The position numbers and the translations under genes were made by a program. 15,158 nt of DNA, taken from assembly GCA_025462985.1 (NCBI GenBank), contig JAOAPP010000375.1, forward strand, positions 1 to 15,158, in the 5' to 3' direction. The stretch's first letter is position 1. Each line of letters opens with the position of its first letter. The notes beneath the pieces are model-generated. The model ran no database searches. It worked only from the letters and a program-made list of their open reading frames with translations, and was not told the DNA's origin. Shown here in pieces: positions 1-8,458 of the stretch. This DNA comes from Bryobacterales bacterium. Its GTDB lineage: Bacteria > Acidobacteriota > Terriglobia > Bryobacterales > Bryobacteraceae.

Positions 1-47
1 TCCGGGGTCAAAAGGGTGTGCATGCGGGTTGTACGAGGTAAGTCTCC

Positions 48-3000
48 ATGCTCAACAAGAAACTCTGTCTGTATGTTGTGAGCGCAATTACGGCCTTGCT
101 GTATCTGCCACCCACCTCTTTTAGCCAAACGACTTTTGGATCGATTGTAGGAACAGTCACCGATCCGTCGGGCGCACCAGTAGCTGGTGCCCAGGCAACC
201 ATAACGAATCTTGGAACGAATGAAACACGGACCGCGCCGACGAACGCGGATGGGTTCTACCAATTTGTAAACCTGACGCCCGCTGATTACCGGGTCGAGG
301 TCGTAATCACCGGGTTCAGTAAGGCCGTGAGGGAACCCGTTACCGTTGCAGTGCAGACAACGGCCCGCATAGACGTGGCACTGGCGGTAGGCAACATCAA
401 TCAAACTGTAGAAGTAACAGCCCAAACACCGCTGATCCAGGCGGAAGCCTCCTCACTTGGAACGGTCGTAGACCAAAGGCAGGTAAACGAGCTTCCTTTG
501 AACGGCCGCAATCCGATGAGTCTGGCCGCTCTCTCGCCGTCGGTGGTGCCGCAGGGGCAATCCGGAAGCACGCCGACGGGCACCAATCCGTTTGCCTGGG
601 GCAACTACCAGATTGGCGGCGGTATGGCCAACCAGAGTCAAATATATCTGGATGGATCTCCGGTAAACGGCGCCTACCTCAACATCACAGCAATGATTCC
701 TACGCAGGATTCTCTACAGGAGTTCAAGGTACAAACGAACAACCTGTCCGCGGAATTCGGCCGCTTCGCCGGGGGCATCATCAACTTCACGACCAAATCG
801 GGCAGCAACGATATACATGGTGGGGCGTGGGAGTTCCTCAGGAATCGCCAACTGAACGCGAACACCTTCTTCAATAACGCTGCTGGCGTTCCTCGTCCTG
901 CTTTCACGCAAAATCAATTCGGGTTCAACCTCGGGGGACCGGTTTATATCCCGCGCGTATATAAGGGCCGGGACAAGACGTTCTTCTTTGTGAACTGGGA
1001 AGGCTTTCGATTGCGGCAAGGTCAGTCATTCACCGAGACTGTTCCGACACAGGCGCAACGGACGGGAAATCTGTCAGGACTCGGAACGCAAATTTACGAT
1101 CCGCTCACCACGTGCGGAGCAGCAGGAGCACCTGCTTGTGGGCCCGGTCAGGCCCAGTACAATCGAACGCCGTTCACAGGCGGCGTGATTCCGCCGTCTC
1201 GCTTGAATCCGACGGCGCTGACGATGCTGAACTTATACCCGCTGCCGAACGCGGGGGCCGGGAGTCTGGTGAATAACTTCGTCACGAATGCAAGCGTGGG
1301 CGGCAATAACAACGAAACCGTGGTTCGCCTGGATCAGAACATCTCCCAAAACCAGCATCTGTTTGCACGTTACAGTTATTGGGGCAATCTGAACCTGCCG
1401 GTCGATCCGCTTCGGAACGGTGTCTGCGTGGATCGCTGTACGGAAGCGTTCAATACGAACAACTTCGTAATAAGCGATGTCATCACGTTGAGTCCGACCA
1501 CCATCTTAGATATCCGCGGTAGCTATCAGCGGTTCAGCTACGATCGCACGCCGACTACGGCGGGCTTTGACGTCACGACTCTCGGCTGGCCGGCTAGCCT
1601 GAATACGCAGGCTTTCAATCGCGCTCTTCCCGTACCGTGCATCTCGGGATATGATCCAGCAAACATATTCTGCAGCCAAGGCGCGGCAAGCACGATAGTG
1701 GACAGGAACGACAACTATCGCGGTGCCGGCAGTATCACCAAGATTAAGGGTGGGCACACAATTCACGCCGGCGGCGAGTTTCTGCGGATGACATTGAATT
1801 ATGCGCAGACTAACATTCCAACGGGTATATTCAACTTCGATCCGAACTTTACTGCCAGCAATCCGCTAGCTCCCACGGGCGGCAACAGTCTGGCTTCTTT
1901 TCTGCTTGGGTATCCGGCAAGCGGCAGCGCAATCACTCCGGCGCTGGTGGCAAGCCAACAATTTTATTCGGGCGCATACGTGCAAGATGACTGGCATATC
2001 GGGACGCGACTGACTCTGAATCTTGGTTTCCGATGGGAGCACTCCGGACCGTGGACGGAACGGTATGACCGGATATCTTACTTCAATCCCACGGCCGTGA
2101 ATCCGCTTGCCCCCAATACTCGGGGTGCGGTGGGACTTGTAAATTCCCCAGGCGATCCCTACCGCAGCAATATCAAACCCAACTGGAAGCAGTTCGCACC
2201 ACGGGTGGGATTTGCTTTCCAGGTCGACCCGAAGACGGTCGTCCATGCGGGATACGGGCTCTTCTGGATCCCGAATAATGTGGCGTGGGATTACAGTCCC
2301 AACAACAACCCGATCAATTCATTCACTACTCAGTACACGGCGACATTGAATAGCGGCCTCACACCGGCCGGAACTCTGAGCAACCCGTTTCCAAACGGAA
2401 TCATTCAGCCTCCGCAACGGAATCCGGCTTATCAACAGGTGCTGCTAGGGCAGAATATCAATGTTCCGCAACTGAGTAATCCCTATGGGTATGCGCAGCA
2501 ATGGAATTTCGATCTGCAACACCAATTTGGAAACAGCGTAATGCTCGACATCGCTTACGCTGCGGCAAAAGGCACCCATCTGCCCATTTCAGCGAACATC
2601 AACCAGCTTCCGGATCAGTTTCTCTCCCTTGGCAACCAGCTGGTTCGTACGGTTGCTAATCCATTCGCTGGAGTGGTAACCAGTGGACAGCTGTCGGGCG
2701 CGACTATCTCGGCCGGGCAGCTTCTGCGTCCGTTCCCCGAGTATCAGAATGTATCTTATTCTGGCGAGGGCGTTGGGAACTCCAGTTACAATTCACTGCA
2801 GGTTCAGTCGCAAAAGCGATTTTCCAAGGGCGCCTCGGTTCAGGTCGCATACACATGGTCAAAACTGATCACGAACAGCGACACGGTGACAAGCTGGCTT
2901 GAGAACGGCGGCGGAACTACTTATCAGAACTGGAACAACCTACGCGGCGAGCGGTCGAACTCGGCCAACGACGTTCCGCACCGGCTAGTGGTGAGCTACG

Positions 3001-3536
3001 TGATGGACCTCCCGTATGGCAGGGGCCGGAAGTACGGCGCGCACATTAACGGGTGGCTCAACGGCGTAATCGGCGACTGGGGAGTGGAGGGTGTGACAAC
3101 AGTACAGAGCGGCTTTCCGCTGCACATGAGCACCAGCCAGAACCTCACGAATTCCTTCGGCGGCGGCTCACGTCCGAACGTCGGCTTCGGCTGCGCGCAC
3201 GACACGCCAGGAGGCGCGCAACAAAGGCTGAATCAGTGGTTCAACACCGGTTGCTTCTCGCAGCCACCGGCGTTCACCTTCGGCAATGAAGCACGTGTTG
3301 ACCCTACTCTCAGGTCGGCTGGGATCGCCGAATGGAATTTCTCAGCTTATAAGAACTTCCCATTTACGGCTGAAGACAGAGCGCGCCTTCAGTTCCGGGC
3401 GGAGTTGTTTAACCTCTTCAATCGCGTGCAGTTCGCCCCTCCGGGCACTACGTATGGCACAGCGCAGTTTGGCGTGGTGAGTTCGCAGGCTAACAACCCG
3501 CGGCTAGTGCAATTCGCGCTGCGCTTCCTGTTCTAG
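48..3536 (+). CDS. TonB-dependent receptor, Oar-like, with carboxypeptidase-regulatory-like N-domain
   Basis: The product (1162 residues) is an outer-membrane TonB-dependent transporter of the large Oar-like class abundant in Acidobacteriota. Residues 1-26 are a signal peptide ending near SFSQ. Residues about 30-110 form a carboxypeptidase-regulatory-like beta-sandwich (start GSIVGTVTDPSGAPVAGA, later GFYQFVNLTPADYRV). A plug-like region follows, containing the class motif ELPLNGRNP near 150. The rest is a long beta-barrel rich in Asn, Gly and aromatic residues, ending in RFLF with the terminal aromatic residue typical of barrel proteins. Several Cys pairs occur in predicted loops. The ATG has a GAGGT ribosome site 8 bases upstream. 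No SusD-like partner or degradative enzyme adjoins it, so the substrate cannot be named. Family membership is secure; the ligand is unknown. Confidence 0.93.
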   Translation: MLNKKLCLYVVSAITALLYLPPTSFSQTTFGSIVGTVTDPSGAPVAGAQATITNLGTNETRTAPTNADGFYQFVNLTPADYRVEVVITGFSKAVREPVTVAVQTTARIDVALAVGNINQTVEVTAQTPLIQAEASSLGTVVDQRQVNELPLNGRNPMSLAALSPSVVPQGQSGSTPTGTNPFAWGNYQIGGGMANQSQIYLDGSPVNGAYLNITAMIPTQDSLQEFKVQTNNLSAEFGRFAGGIINFTTKSGSNDIHGGAWEFLRNRQLNANTFFNNAAGVPRPAFTQNQFGFNLGGPVYIPRVYKGRDKTFFFVNWEGFRLRQGQSFTETVPTQAQRTGNLSGLGTQIYDPLTTCGAAGAPACGPGQAQYNRTPFTGGVIPPSRLNPTALTMLNLYPLPNAGAGSLVNNFVTNASVGGNNNETVVRLDQNISQNQHLFARYSYWGNLNLPVDPLRNGVCVDRCTEAFNTNNFVISDVITLSPTTILDIRGSYQRFSYDRTPTTAGFDVTTLGWPASLNTQAFNRALPVPCISGYDPANIFCSQGAASTIVDRNDNYRGAGSITKIKGGHTIHAGGEFLRMTLNYAQTNIPTGIFNFDPNFTASNPLAPTGGNSLASFLLGYPASGSAITPALVASQQFYSGAYVQDDWHIGTRLTLNLGFRWEHSGPWTERYDRISYFNPTAVNPLAPNTRGAVGLVNSPGDPYRSNIKPNWKQFAPRVGFAFQVDPKTVVHAGYGLFWIPNNVAWDYSPNNNPINSFTTQYTATLNSGLTPAGTLSNPFPNGIIQPPQRNPAYQQVLLGQNINVPQLSNPYGYAQQWNFDLQHQFGNSVMLDIAYAAAKGTHLPISANINQLPDQFLSLGNQLVRTVANPFAGVVTSGQLSGATISAGQLLRPFPEYQNVSYSGEGVGNSSYNSLQVQSQKRFSKGASVQVAYTWSKLITNSDTVTSWLENGGGTTYQNWNNLRGERSNSANDVPHRLVVSYVMDLPYGRGRKYGAHINGWLNGVIGDWGVEGVTTVQSGFPLHMSTSQNLTNSFGGGSRPNVGFGCAHDTPGGAQQRLNQWFNTGCFSQPPAFTFGNEARVDPTLRSAGIAEWNFSAYKNFPFTAEDRARLQFRAELFNLFNRVQFAPPGTTYGTAQFGVVSSQANNPRLVQFALRFLF

Positions 3537-3548
3537 CGAACGGCCAGG

Positions 3549-3584
3549 GAAGGTCGTGAGGGTAGAACTGCCGTCGCGACCTTC
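3549..3584 (+). terminator. Hairpin terminator after the TonB-dependent receptor gene
   Basis: A stem GAAGGTCG (3549-3556) pairs perfectly with CGACCTTC (3577-3584). It extends inward by a G-T wobble and two further pairs, and more pairs follow after one mismatch. A T-rich tract (TTTGTCTT) follows on the plus strand, as in a rho-independent terminator for the gene ending at 3536. It lies in the 71-base convergent gap and could also block readthrough from the minus-strand operon, but there is no T-run on that side. Confidence 0.65.
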
Positions 3585-3607
3585 TTTGTCTTCGAGCGGA
3601 ACGTCTG

Positions 3608-4321
3608 CTATCGGTTGCTCAACCCGCCGTCCACCGCAAGAATCTGGCCGGTGATGAAATCCGGAGCGGTGAGAAAGAAGTGGACCGCTTCGGCGATCTC
3701 ATTTCCGCTGCCGGCTCGGAGCATGGGAGTGGCATCAATCATGGCTTGCACCCGCGCGTCCTCCGGACCGAACGAGATCACTCCAGGCGCCACCGAATTG
3801 ACGGTGATCTTCGGAGCGAGTGCTTTCGATAGCGCCTTGGTCATCATGATGACGCCGGCCTTGGACGCACAGTAGTGAACATGGTCGGCCCACGGGCGGA
3901 TGCCGCCTAGCGAACTGAGATTGACAATCCGTCCAGAGCCCAAGTCGTTCATCTGCCGGGCGCCTTCCTGGCAACAAAAGAACGTTCCTTTCAGGTTCAT
4001 ATCGTGAATGAAATCCCAATCGGCTTCGGTGATCTCCAGCGGATCGAACCGGGTAAAGCGAGCCGCGTTGTTCACCAGGCAATCGAGCGGTCCGAACTCG
4101 GCTTTCACTTGGGCAAACAAGCGGCGGATCTCTTCGACCCGCGTGAGATCAGCCTGGAAGACGGGAGCGCCGCCACATTCTTTCGCCGTTTCTTCCGCAT
4201 CGGCTTTCGAATTTCCGTAGTGAATCGCAACGTCGAATCCACGCTCCGAAAGTGTAATTGCGATCGCCCGGCCGATGCGTTTCGCAGCGCCTGTGACAAG
4301 AACGCGAGGTCGTCGGCTCAA
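3608..4321 (-). CDS. Short-chain dehydrogenase/reductase, pteridine-reductase-like
   Basis: A 237-residue classical SDR oxidoreductase, probably cytosolic and NADPH-dependent. The cofactor motif is TGAAKRIGRA (residues 10-19), with Arg15 where most SDRs have Gly. This TGxxxRIG form is known from pteridine reductases (PTR1/FolM). Catalytic residues visible are Asn109, Ser136/137 (NLSS), Tyr150 and Lys154 (YCASK). NNAA is at 84-87 and the end FITGQILAVDGGLSNR is typical. It is the last gene of the minus-strand run, 10 bases after hemL. The start is TTG, supported by AAGGA seven bases upstream, and no ATG lies nearby in frame before the cofactor motif. SDR family is certain; pterin or folate substrate is inference. 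Confidence 0.88.
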   Translation of the reverse strand: MSRRPRVLVTGAAKRIGRAIAITLSERGFDVAIHYGNSKADAEETAKECGGAPVFQADLTRVEEIRRLFAQVKAEFGPLDCLVNNAARFTRFDPLEITEADWDFIHDMNLKGTFFCCQEGARQMNDLGSGRIVNLSSLGGIRPWADHVHYCASKAGVIMMTKALSKALAPKITVNSVAPGVISFGPEDARVQAMIDATPMLRAGSGNEIAEAVHFFLTAPDFITGQILAVDGGLSNR

Positions 4322-4328
4322 TCGTTAA

Positions 4329-4333
4329 TCCTT
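4329..4333 (-). promoter_or_regulatory. Shine-Dalgarno deciding a TTG start
   Basis: On the minus strand AAGGA lies seven bases before TTG 4321-4319 and overlaps the hemL stop codon (TAA followed by GGAT). This supports TTG as the true start of the SDR gene and implies coupled translation with hemL. Confidence 0.6.
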
Positions 4334-5603
4334 ATGCTGCAGCTTCACGGGAGAAGTCGGCAATGACTCTGCGGGTGTACGCGACGTCGTCGGCCGTGTG
4401 CGCCGTCGATAGAAAAGCCGCTTCGAATTGAGAAGGCGGGAAGTAGATGCCGTGGCCTAACAGGTAGTGGAAAAAGCGCCCGAACTGGGCCGTATCAGAC
4501 TGTTTCGCCTCTTCGTAATTCCTGACCGGGTTGGTGGTGAAGAAAATCGTCGCCATGGACCCTACGCGATTTACGGTGAGGCCGCCCGGCACATCCGCCA
4601 CCAGGTCTGCGCCGCGCTGCTCCAGCGTTTCGTAAATCTCAGGATGCGCTTCGATGTGTTGCAGCACCGCGATTCCGGCGGTCACCGCGAGCGGGTTTCC
4701 TGATAGCGTTCCCGCCTGGTAAACCGGGCCAGCAGGAGCCACCTTCTGCATGATCTCCGCTCGCCCGCCATAGGCAGCCATCGGCAAACCGCCGCCGATG
4801 ATTTTACCGAGGGTTGTCAGGTCCGGAGTGACGCCGAACAGTTCTTGCGCGCCTCCGCGACTCAACCGAAATCCCGTCATCACTTCGTCGAAGATCAGGA
4901 CTGCACCGTACTGCTCCGTGATGCGCCGGAGCCCCTGGAGATAGCCCGGCAGTGGCGGGACGCAGCCCATGTTGCCGGCCACCGGTTCCACAATGACGGC
5001 CGCAATTTTGTCGCCCTGCTCGCGAAAGACTGTCTCCACTCGATCCAGATCATTGAAGGGGATTGCGATAGTTGTGTCCGAGAAAGCGCGCGGCACGCCG
5101 ACCGTGTCGGGAAGACTCAAAGTCGCCACGCCAGATCCTGCTTTCACCAGCAAAGAGTCGACGTGACCGTGATAGCAGCCTTCGAACTTCACCGTGAGAT
5201 CGCGGCCTGTGTACCCCCGAGCGAGGCGGATTGCGCTCATGCAGGCCTCGGTGCCCGAGTTCACCAGCCGAACCATCTCAACTGAAGGCACTGCAGCCAC
5301 AATCAGCTCCGCGAGTTCCACCTCACGGCCCGTCGGCGCGCCGAAGCTGGTACCCAGTTCAAGAGCTGCCGTCAAAGCATCGATGATCGGTTTCGCGCGA
5401 TGTCCAAGCAGGTGCGGACCCCAGCTGCAGATGTAATCGATGTACTCGTTGGCATCGACGTCGGTCATTCGAGACCCATCGCCGCTCGCGATGAACCGAG
5501 GCGTTCCACCCACGCCGCGAAAAGCGCGCACAGGTGAATTCACCCCGCCGGGGATGTATTCCTTGGCGCGAGCAAATAACGCTTCGGACTGCCTGGTGAT
5601 CAT
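4332..5603 (-). CDS. hemL: Glutamate-1-semialdehyde 2,1-aminomutase
   Basis: This PLP enzyme converts glutamate-1-semialdehyde to 5-aminolevulinate, the last C5-pathway step into tetrapyrroles, in the cytosol. The 423-residue length is normal for the family. It begins with the family pattern ([18 protein letters not shown]), and carries [16 protein letters not shown] near 114-129, GCYHGH at 142-147 and the cofactor Asp239 in [10 protein letters not shown]. The PLP Schiff-base lysine is Lys267 in [12 protein letters not shown]. Its ATG overlaps the stop of the upstream reductase by four bases (ATGA), with no clear ribosome site of its own, so translation is probably coupled. The GabT-like fold is shared by other aminotransferases, but these motifs are specific for HemL. 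Confidence 0.96.
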   Translation of the reverse strand: MITRQSEALFARAKEYIPGGVNSPVRAFRGVGGTPRFIASGDGSRMTDVDANEYIDYICSWGPHLLGHRAKPIIDALTAALELGTSFGAPTGREVELAELIVAAVPSVEMVRLVNSGTEACMSAIRLARGYTGRDLTVKFEGCYHGHVDSLLVKAGSGVATLSLPDTVGVPRAFSDTTIAIPFNDLDRVETVFREQGDKIAAVIVEPVAGNMGCVPPLPGYLQGLRRITEQYGAVLIFDEVMTGFRLSRGGAQELFGVTPDLTTLGKIIGGGLPMAAYGGRAEIMQKVAPAGPVYQAGTLSGNPLAVTAGIAVLQHIEAHPEIYETLEQRGADLVADVPGGLTVNRVGSMATIFFTTNPVRNYEEAKQSDTAQFGRFFHYLLGHGIYFPPSQFEAAFLSTAHTADDVAYTRRVIADFSREAAA

Positions 5604-6784
5604 ACGCGTGTTTCGCCGAGAATCAATTTACGGAACAAGAAGCTCATCAAAATTTCATGGAGCGTCGTATTCACGTTGCGCACCAGGCGGCTCTTCAGTT
5701 CCAGGTACGGCTGTGTACCCGCGAACAGGTCCTGAATGATTTCGCAGAACTTCGGACTGCGCTTCATGAAGTCGATCATGCGGGTCGGTACGGCCGTAAA
5801 AAGAATGGCCCCGCAGAACAGGCGTTTGGCTAGTCCGGCACCGTAGGTGAGATCCGTGGCGAAGTCACGGGCGATCAATTGCCGGTAATCCTCGGAATGT
5901 TTCTCGGGCACGTGGTCCGCCAGAACGACCTGACTGGCGAGATCGCCCGAACGGATGGCGTAATAAAGACCCTCGCCTGTGATGGGGTCCACTAGCCCGC
6001 CCGCATCGCCGACAGCAATCCAGCGATCGCCGGCGAGCCGATTATTGCGCCAGCTTCGTCCTTCCAGGGCTGGCAGCATGTGTCCGTAGAACTTGGCATC
6101 GTTGCGCGGAATGCCTTTTTCTTCCATGTACCGCTCCAGGCGAGCTCGCAAGCATTGTGCTGATTCACCTTTTCCGCAAATTCCAACGGACAAATGCCCG
6201 GCGCGCGGAAACACCCAAATGTACCCTTCGAGCTTCGGCAGGAACTGAATGTCGATATGAGGCTGGTCCGTGGGCACCCAGTATCCAAGCGCATACATTG
6301 TGTCCTGGGCGGTATATTGTGTTCCGACATCTCGCAGCGGATTGCGTGCTCCTGTGGCAACGACGCAATAGTCGGCTTCGATTCGCCCGGTCTTGGTCCG
6401 CACGCACCAGCCAGAGGCGGTCCTGTCGAGCCCGAGCACGCGCTCTTTCTCGATCTCGGCTCCGGCGTCCTCCGCTCTCTTCAGCAGCATGCCGTTCAGA
6501 TCGATGCGGGAATAGATCACGAGCGGCTGCGTCAACGCCATCTTGAACGCGCCGACCTTTGGAGCCGCGAGATATGTGTCCGTGACCAGCTTCTTTGGCG
6601 TGTCGTTCTTTATCAGATACGGATATTGCGAGTAGGCCTTGTAAGTGATGCCGCCGCCGCAGGGCTTTTCCCACGCCAGCTTCTCATCGAGAACGATTGT
6701 CCTCAGCCCTGCACTGGCCAACCGTTCGGCTGCCGAAGCGCCCGCTGGACCTCCGCCCAATACTGCGACCGTCTTTATTGCCAC
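5600..6784 (-). CDS. Geranylgeranyl reductase family FAD-dependent oxidoreductase
   Basis: A 394-residue flavoprotein of the geranylgeranyl/digeranylgeranyl reductase family, which saturates double bonds of isoprenoid chains (chlorophyll phytyl tails, archaeal lipids, some quinones). The FAD-binding motif [13 protein letters not shown] is at 10-22. The substrate-loop motif PCGGG is at 41-45, YIWVFP at 188-193 (the family's YxWxFP) and the second FAD motif [14 protein letters not shown] at 259-272. The C-terminal part contains hydrophobic patches that could contact the membrane. The GTG start has AAGGG five bases upstream and lies 19 bases after the lipoprotein gene; the end overlaps hemL by four bases. 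BchP/ChlP is the best-known homologue, but no photosynthesis genes are in view, so quinone or lipid prenyl reduction is equally possible. Confidence 0.85.
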   Translation of the reverse strand: MAIKTVAVLGGGPAGASAAERLASAGLRTIVLDEKLAWEKPCGGGITYKAYSQYPYLIKNDTPKKLVTDTYLAAPKVGAFKMALTQPLVIYSRIDLNGMLLKRAEDAGAEIEKERVLGLDRTASGWCVRTKTGRIEADYCVVATGARNPLRDVGTQYTAQDTMYALGYWVPTDQPHIDIQFLPKLEGYIWVFPRAGHLSVGICGKGESAQCLRARLERYMEEKGIPRNDAKFYGHMLPALEGRSWRNNRLAGDRWIAVGDAGGLVDPITGEGLYYAIRSGDLASQVVLADHVPEKHSEDYRQLIARDFATDLTYGAGLAKRLFCGAILFTAVPTRMIDFMKRSPKFCEIIQDLFAGTQPYLELKSRLVRNVNTTLHEILMSFLFRKLILGETRV

Positions 6785-6803
6785 TTCGACCCTTCTCTTC
6801 CCA

Positions 6804-7199
6804 TCACTTTGCCTTTGGAGCCGTCGAGTTCAGCTGAGGATGTCCAGGCGGCAGTGTGTTGCTTCCCATGCTTCCATGCCCCGCCATATTATGGCCCTGC
6901 GAATCACCCACGTTTACAACAACCCACTTGCCGCCTTGCTCCTCTAGCGTATACTTCACGGCCATCCCGCTGTTCACGGCCGGATCGCCCTTTGGATGAA
7001 AGGCAACCGTGGCATATGCCTTATTTTTTTCGAATGAAACGGACGTTGTCGTCACGTCCAGCTGCTTCAGATCCAGGCCGGATCGGGATTCGAGTCGGTC
7101 GAGAATCGCTTTTTGCACCTGTTCTTTGTTGTGCAATCGGTCCGCACATCCTGTCACTATGAGGATTGTGAGGCAAAGAACCACGGTCGGGCGAAACAC
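6804..7199 (-). CDS. Small lipoprotein with His/Met-rich C-terminus, function unknown
   Basis: A 131-residue protein not assigned to a named family. The N-terminus is a lipoprotein signal peptide (hydrophobic VVLCLTILIVTGC) with lipobox VTGC and lipidated Cys18, so it should be membrane-anchored in the envelope. Residues about 25-98 look like a compact mixed alpha/beta domain ending KWVVVNVGDS. The tail carries His103, Met105, His108, Met111 and His120 between Gly, Ser and Pro, which could bind a metal. The start is GTG with no upstream ATG in frame, and AAGG lies only one base before it. It is the first gene of the hemL run and is divergent from the LssY_C gene. Lipoprotein status is well supported; a metal role is speculative. 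Confidence 0.8.
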   Translation of the reverse strand: MFRPTVVLCLTILIVTGCADRLHNKEQVQKAILDRLESRSGLDLKQLDVTTTSVSFEKNKAYATVAFHPKGDPAVNSGMAVKYTLEEQGGKWVVVNVGDSQGHNMAGHGSMGSNTLPPGHPQLNSTAPKAK

Positions 7200-7205
7200 G
7201 CCTTG

Positions 7206-7211
7206 ATTATA
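7206..7211 (-). promoter_or_regulatory. Candidate -10 element of the lipoprotein-reductase-hemL-SDR operon
   Basis: The minus strand carries a consensus TATAAT at 7211-7206. Transcription would start about seven bases later, at or next to the GTG codon 7199-7197, giving a leaderless message. No good -35 hexamer is seen at 16-18 bases upstream. The divergent gap is only 46 bases, so any promoter for this operon must lie here or inside the LssY_C gene. Confidence 0.35.
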
Positions 7212-7245
7212 ACTAGTAGGGGATCAATAGCTTCGGGTAACCAAA

Positions 7246-8331
7246 ATGCCACCTCTTCTATTCCGAGTGCTGCTTTTGCTCGTCGCTCCGGCCTCAGTCA
7301 CCGTTCCAACGGGGACTGATCTGCAGGTTCGCCTGACCTCGGAGGTCAGCAGTGACAAACCATCAGGCCGGAGCGTCACTGCCGTCGTCACTGCTCCCGT
7401 CTTCCTCGGTTCGAGCCTTGCCATCGATGCCGGCACGAATTTGAAAGGCAAAACTGCCGACGCTGAGGCGGCCACTGCGGCCGTTAGCGGAGCTGCCGAA
7501 AAGCCCGCTAGACTCCGCGTCCAGTTCGATCAGATAGAGAGTCCCTCAGGCGGGTGGAAGCCACTTTGGGCTGTCGTCAGCGATGTAGACAACGCTCGAG
7601 AGACTGTCGACCAGTCCGGCCTTATCGTCGGCATCACTGCCTCGGAGACCTATAAATCGCGACTCGACCAGGGACTCAGCAAGCTGGCCACTCGAAATTC
7701 ACAGATGGCGCAGATTCTTTCCGGCGTGGAAGACGCGGTTGTCAAAAAGGTAGATCCTTCCATCACCTACAAGCCCGGTGTCGACCTCACGATCAAGCTG
7801 ACGCGCGATCTGACTTGGGTTGCTCCTATCAAGCCGAACTCAATTGCCGAAGTCTCGCCGGCGGACAAGCTGGAAGCTCTCGTGACGGCAGAGCCTTTTC
7901 GCACGGTGGCCCAAAACCCTCCCAAGCCCTCGGATATGACGAACCTCATGTTCATTGGCACGGAGGAACAGATCACGAAGGCGTTCACGGCTGCAGGTTG
8001 GTTCCCGGCAAGTGCGCTTGGGCGGGAATCCAAGATGGAAACCGCACGCGCTTTGATCGAAAATCGCGGCTACAACGAGGCGCCAATGTCAATCCTGAAC
8101 CTTGACGGTCAGCCCCCTACGCTTGCTCTGCAGAAGCAGAACGACACGTTTGCAAAGCGCCACCATATTCGTATCTGGCAGCGGCCAGATAAGTTCAACG
8201 GAAAACCTGTCTTCGTGGCGGCCGCAACTCACGATACTTCCATTACGCTTTCGCCGGAAAGCCACAATTTCACGCATGGCATCGATCCGAATATCGACAA
8301 AGAGCGCTCAATGGTGGTGAACGACATCTAA
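7246..8331 (+). CDS. Secreted LssY_C-domain protein, cut short by an in-frame stop
   Basis: As read, 361 residues. A signal-like hydrophobic N-terminus (residues 1-18) is followed by a beta-rich domain of the type TVPTGTDLQVRLTSEVSS, and from about residue 175 an LssY C-terminal-like domain. Recognisable parts are LMFIGTEEQITKAFTAAGW, HHIRIWQRP, AAATHD and FTHGIDPNIDKERSMVVNDI. The biochemical role is not established; such proteins are common in Acidobacteriota and are presumed to act in the envelope. The stop TAA at 8329-8331 falls inside the conserved C-terminus, whose remaining 39 codons continue in the same frame (8332-8448). The gene may therefore be a recent pseudogene, a truncated functional gene, or affected by a sequence error. 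No good ribosome site precedes the ATG. Confidence 0.82.
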   Translation: MPPLLFRVLLLLVAPASVTVPTGTDLQVRLTSEVSSDKPSGRSVTAVVTAPVFLGSSLAIDAGTNLKGKTADAEAATAAVSGAAEKPARLRVQFDQIESPSGGWKPLWAVVSDVDNARETVDQSGLIVGITASETYKSRLDQGLSKLATRNSQMAQILSGVEDAVVKKVDPSITYKPGVDLTIKLTRDLTWVAPIKPNSIAEVSPADKLEALVTAEPFRTVAQNPPKPSDMTNLMFIGTEEQITKAFTAAGWFPASALGRESKMETARALIENRGYNEAPMSILNLDGQPPTLALQKQNDTFAKRHHIRIWQRPDKFNGKPVFVAAATHDTSITLSPESHNFTHGIDPNIDKERSMVVNDI

Positions 8332-8451
8332 TTCACCAAGCAGGTCCATGCGCTCGCGCTGGTGGACCGCCCCGCGATTCCGAAAGACGCCTCTAACGCT
8401 ACGGGCGACAAGCTGATCACGGATGGGAGAATGGCTGTTCTGGAATTTTAA
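8332..8451 (+). pseudogene. Detached in-frame C-terminal tail of the LssY_C gene
   Basis: Reading on in the same frame past the TAA gives FTKQVHALALVDRPAIPKD followed by NATGDKLITDGRMAVLEF and a natural TAA at 8449-8451. The DRP and NATGD...TDGR-AV pattern is the normal end of LssY_C domains, joining directly to VVNDI before the stop. No frameshift is needed, so a single nonsense substitution explains it; TTA (Leu) to TAA is the simplest change. The tail has no start codon of its own in a sensible position. Confidence 0.75.
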
Positions 8452-8458
8452 GCTCTTG

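Noticed and set aside
6194..7162. Long plus-strand open frame (322 codons) opposite the prenyl reductase and lipoprotein genes
   Set aside because: The translation has low-complexity, Arg/Pro/Cys-rich composition without recognisable motifs, while the opposite strand holds clear FAD motifs and a lipobox. It is a shadow of the GC-rich codon pattern.
8329..8331. Programmed stop-codon readthrough or recoding in the LssY_C gene
   Set aside because: TAA is the least leaky stop, it is not used for selenocysteine or pyrrolysine, and no stimulatory hairpin was evident immediately downstream. A point mutation or sequence error is more likely.
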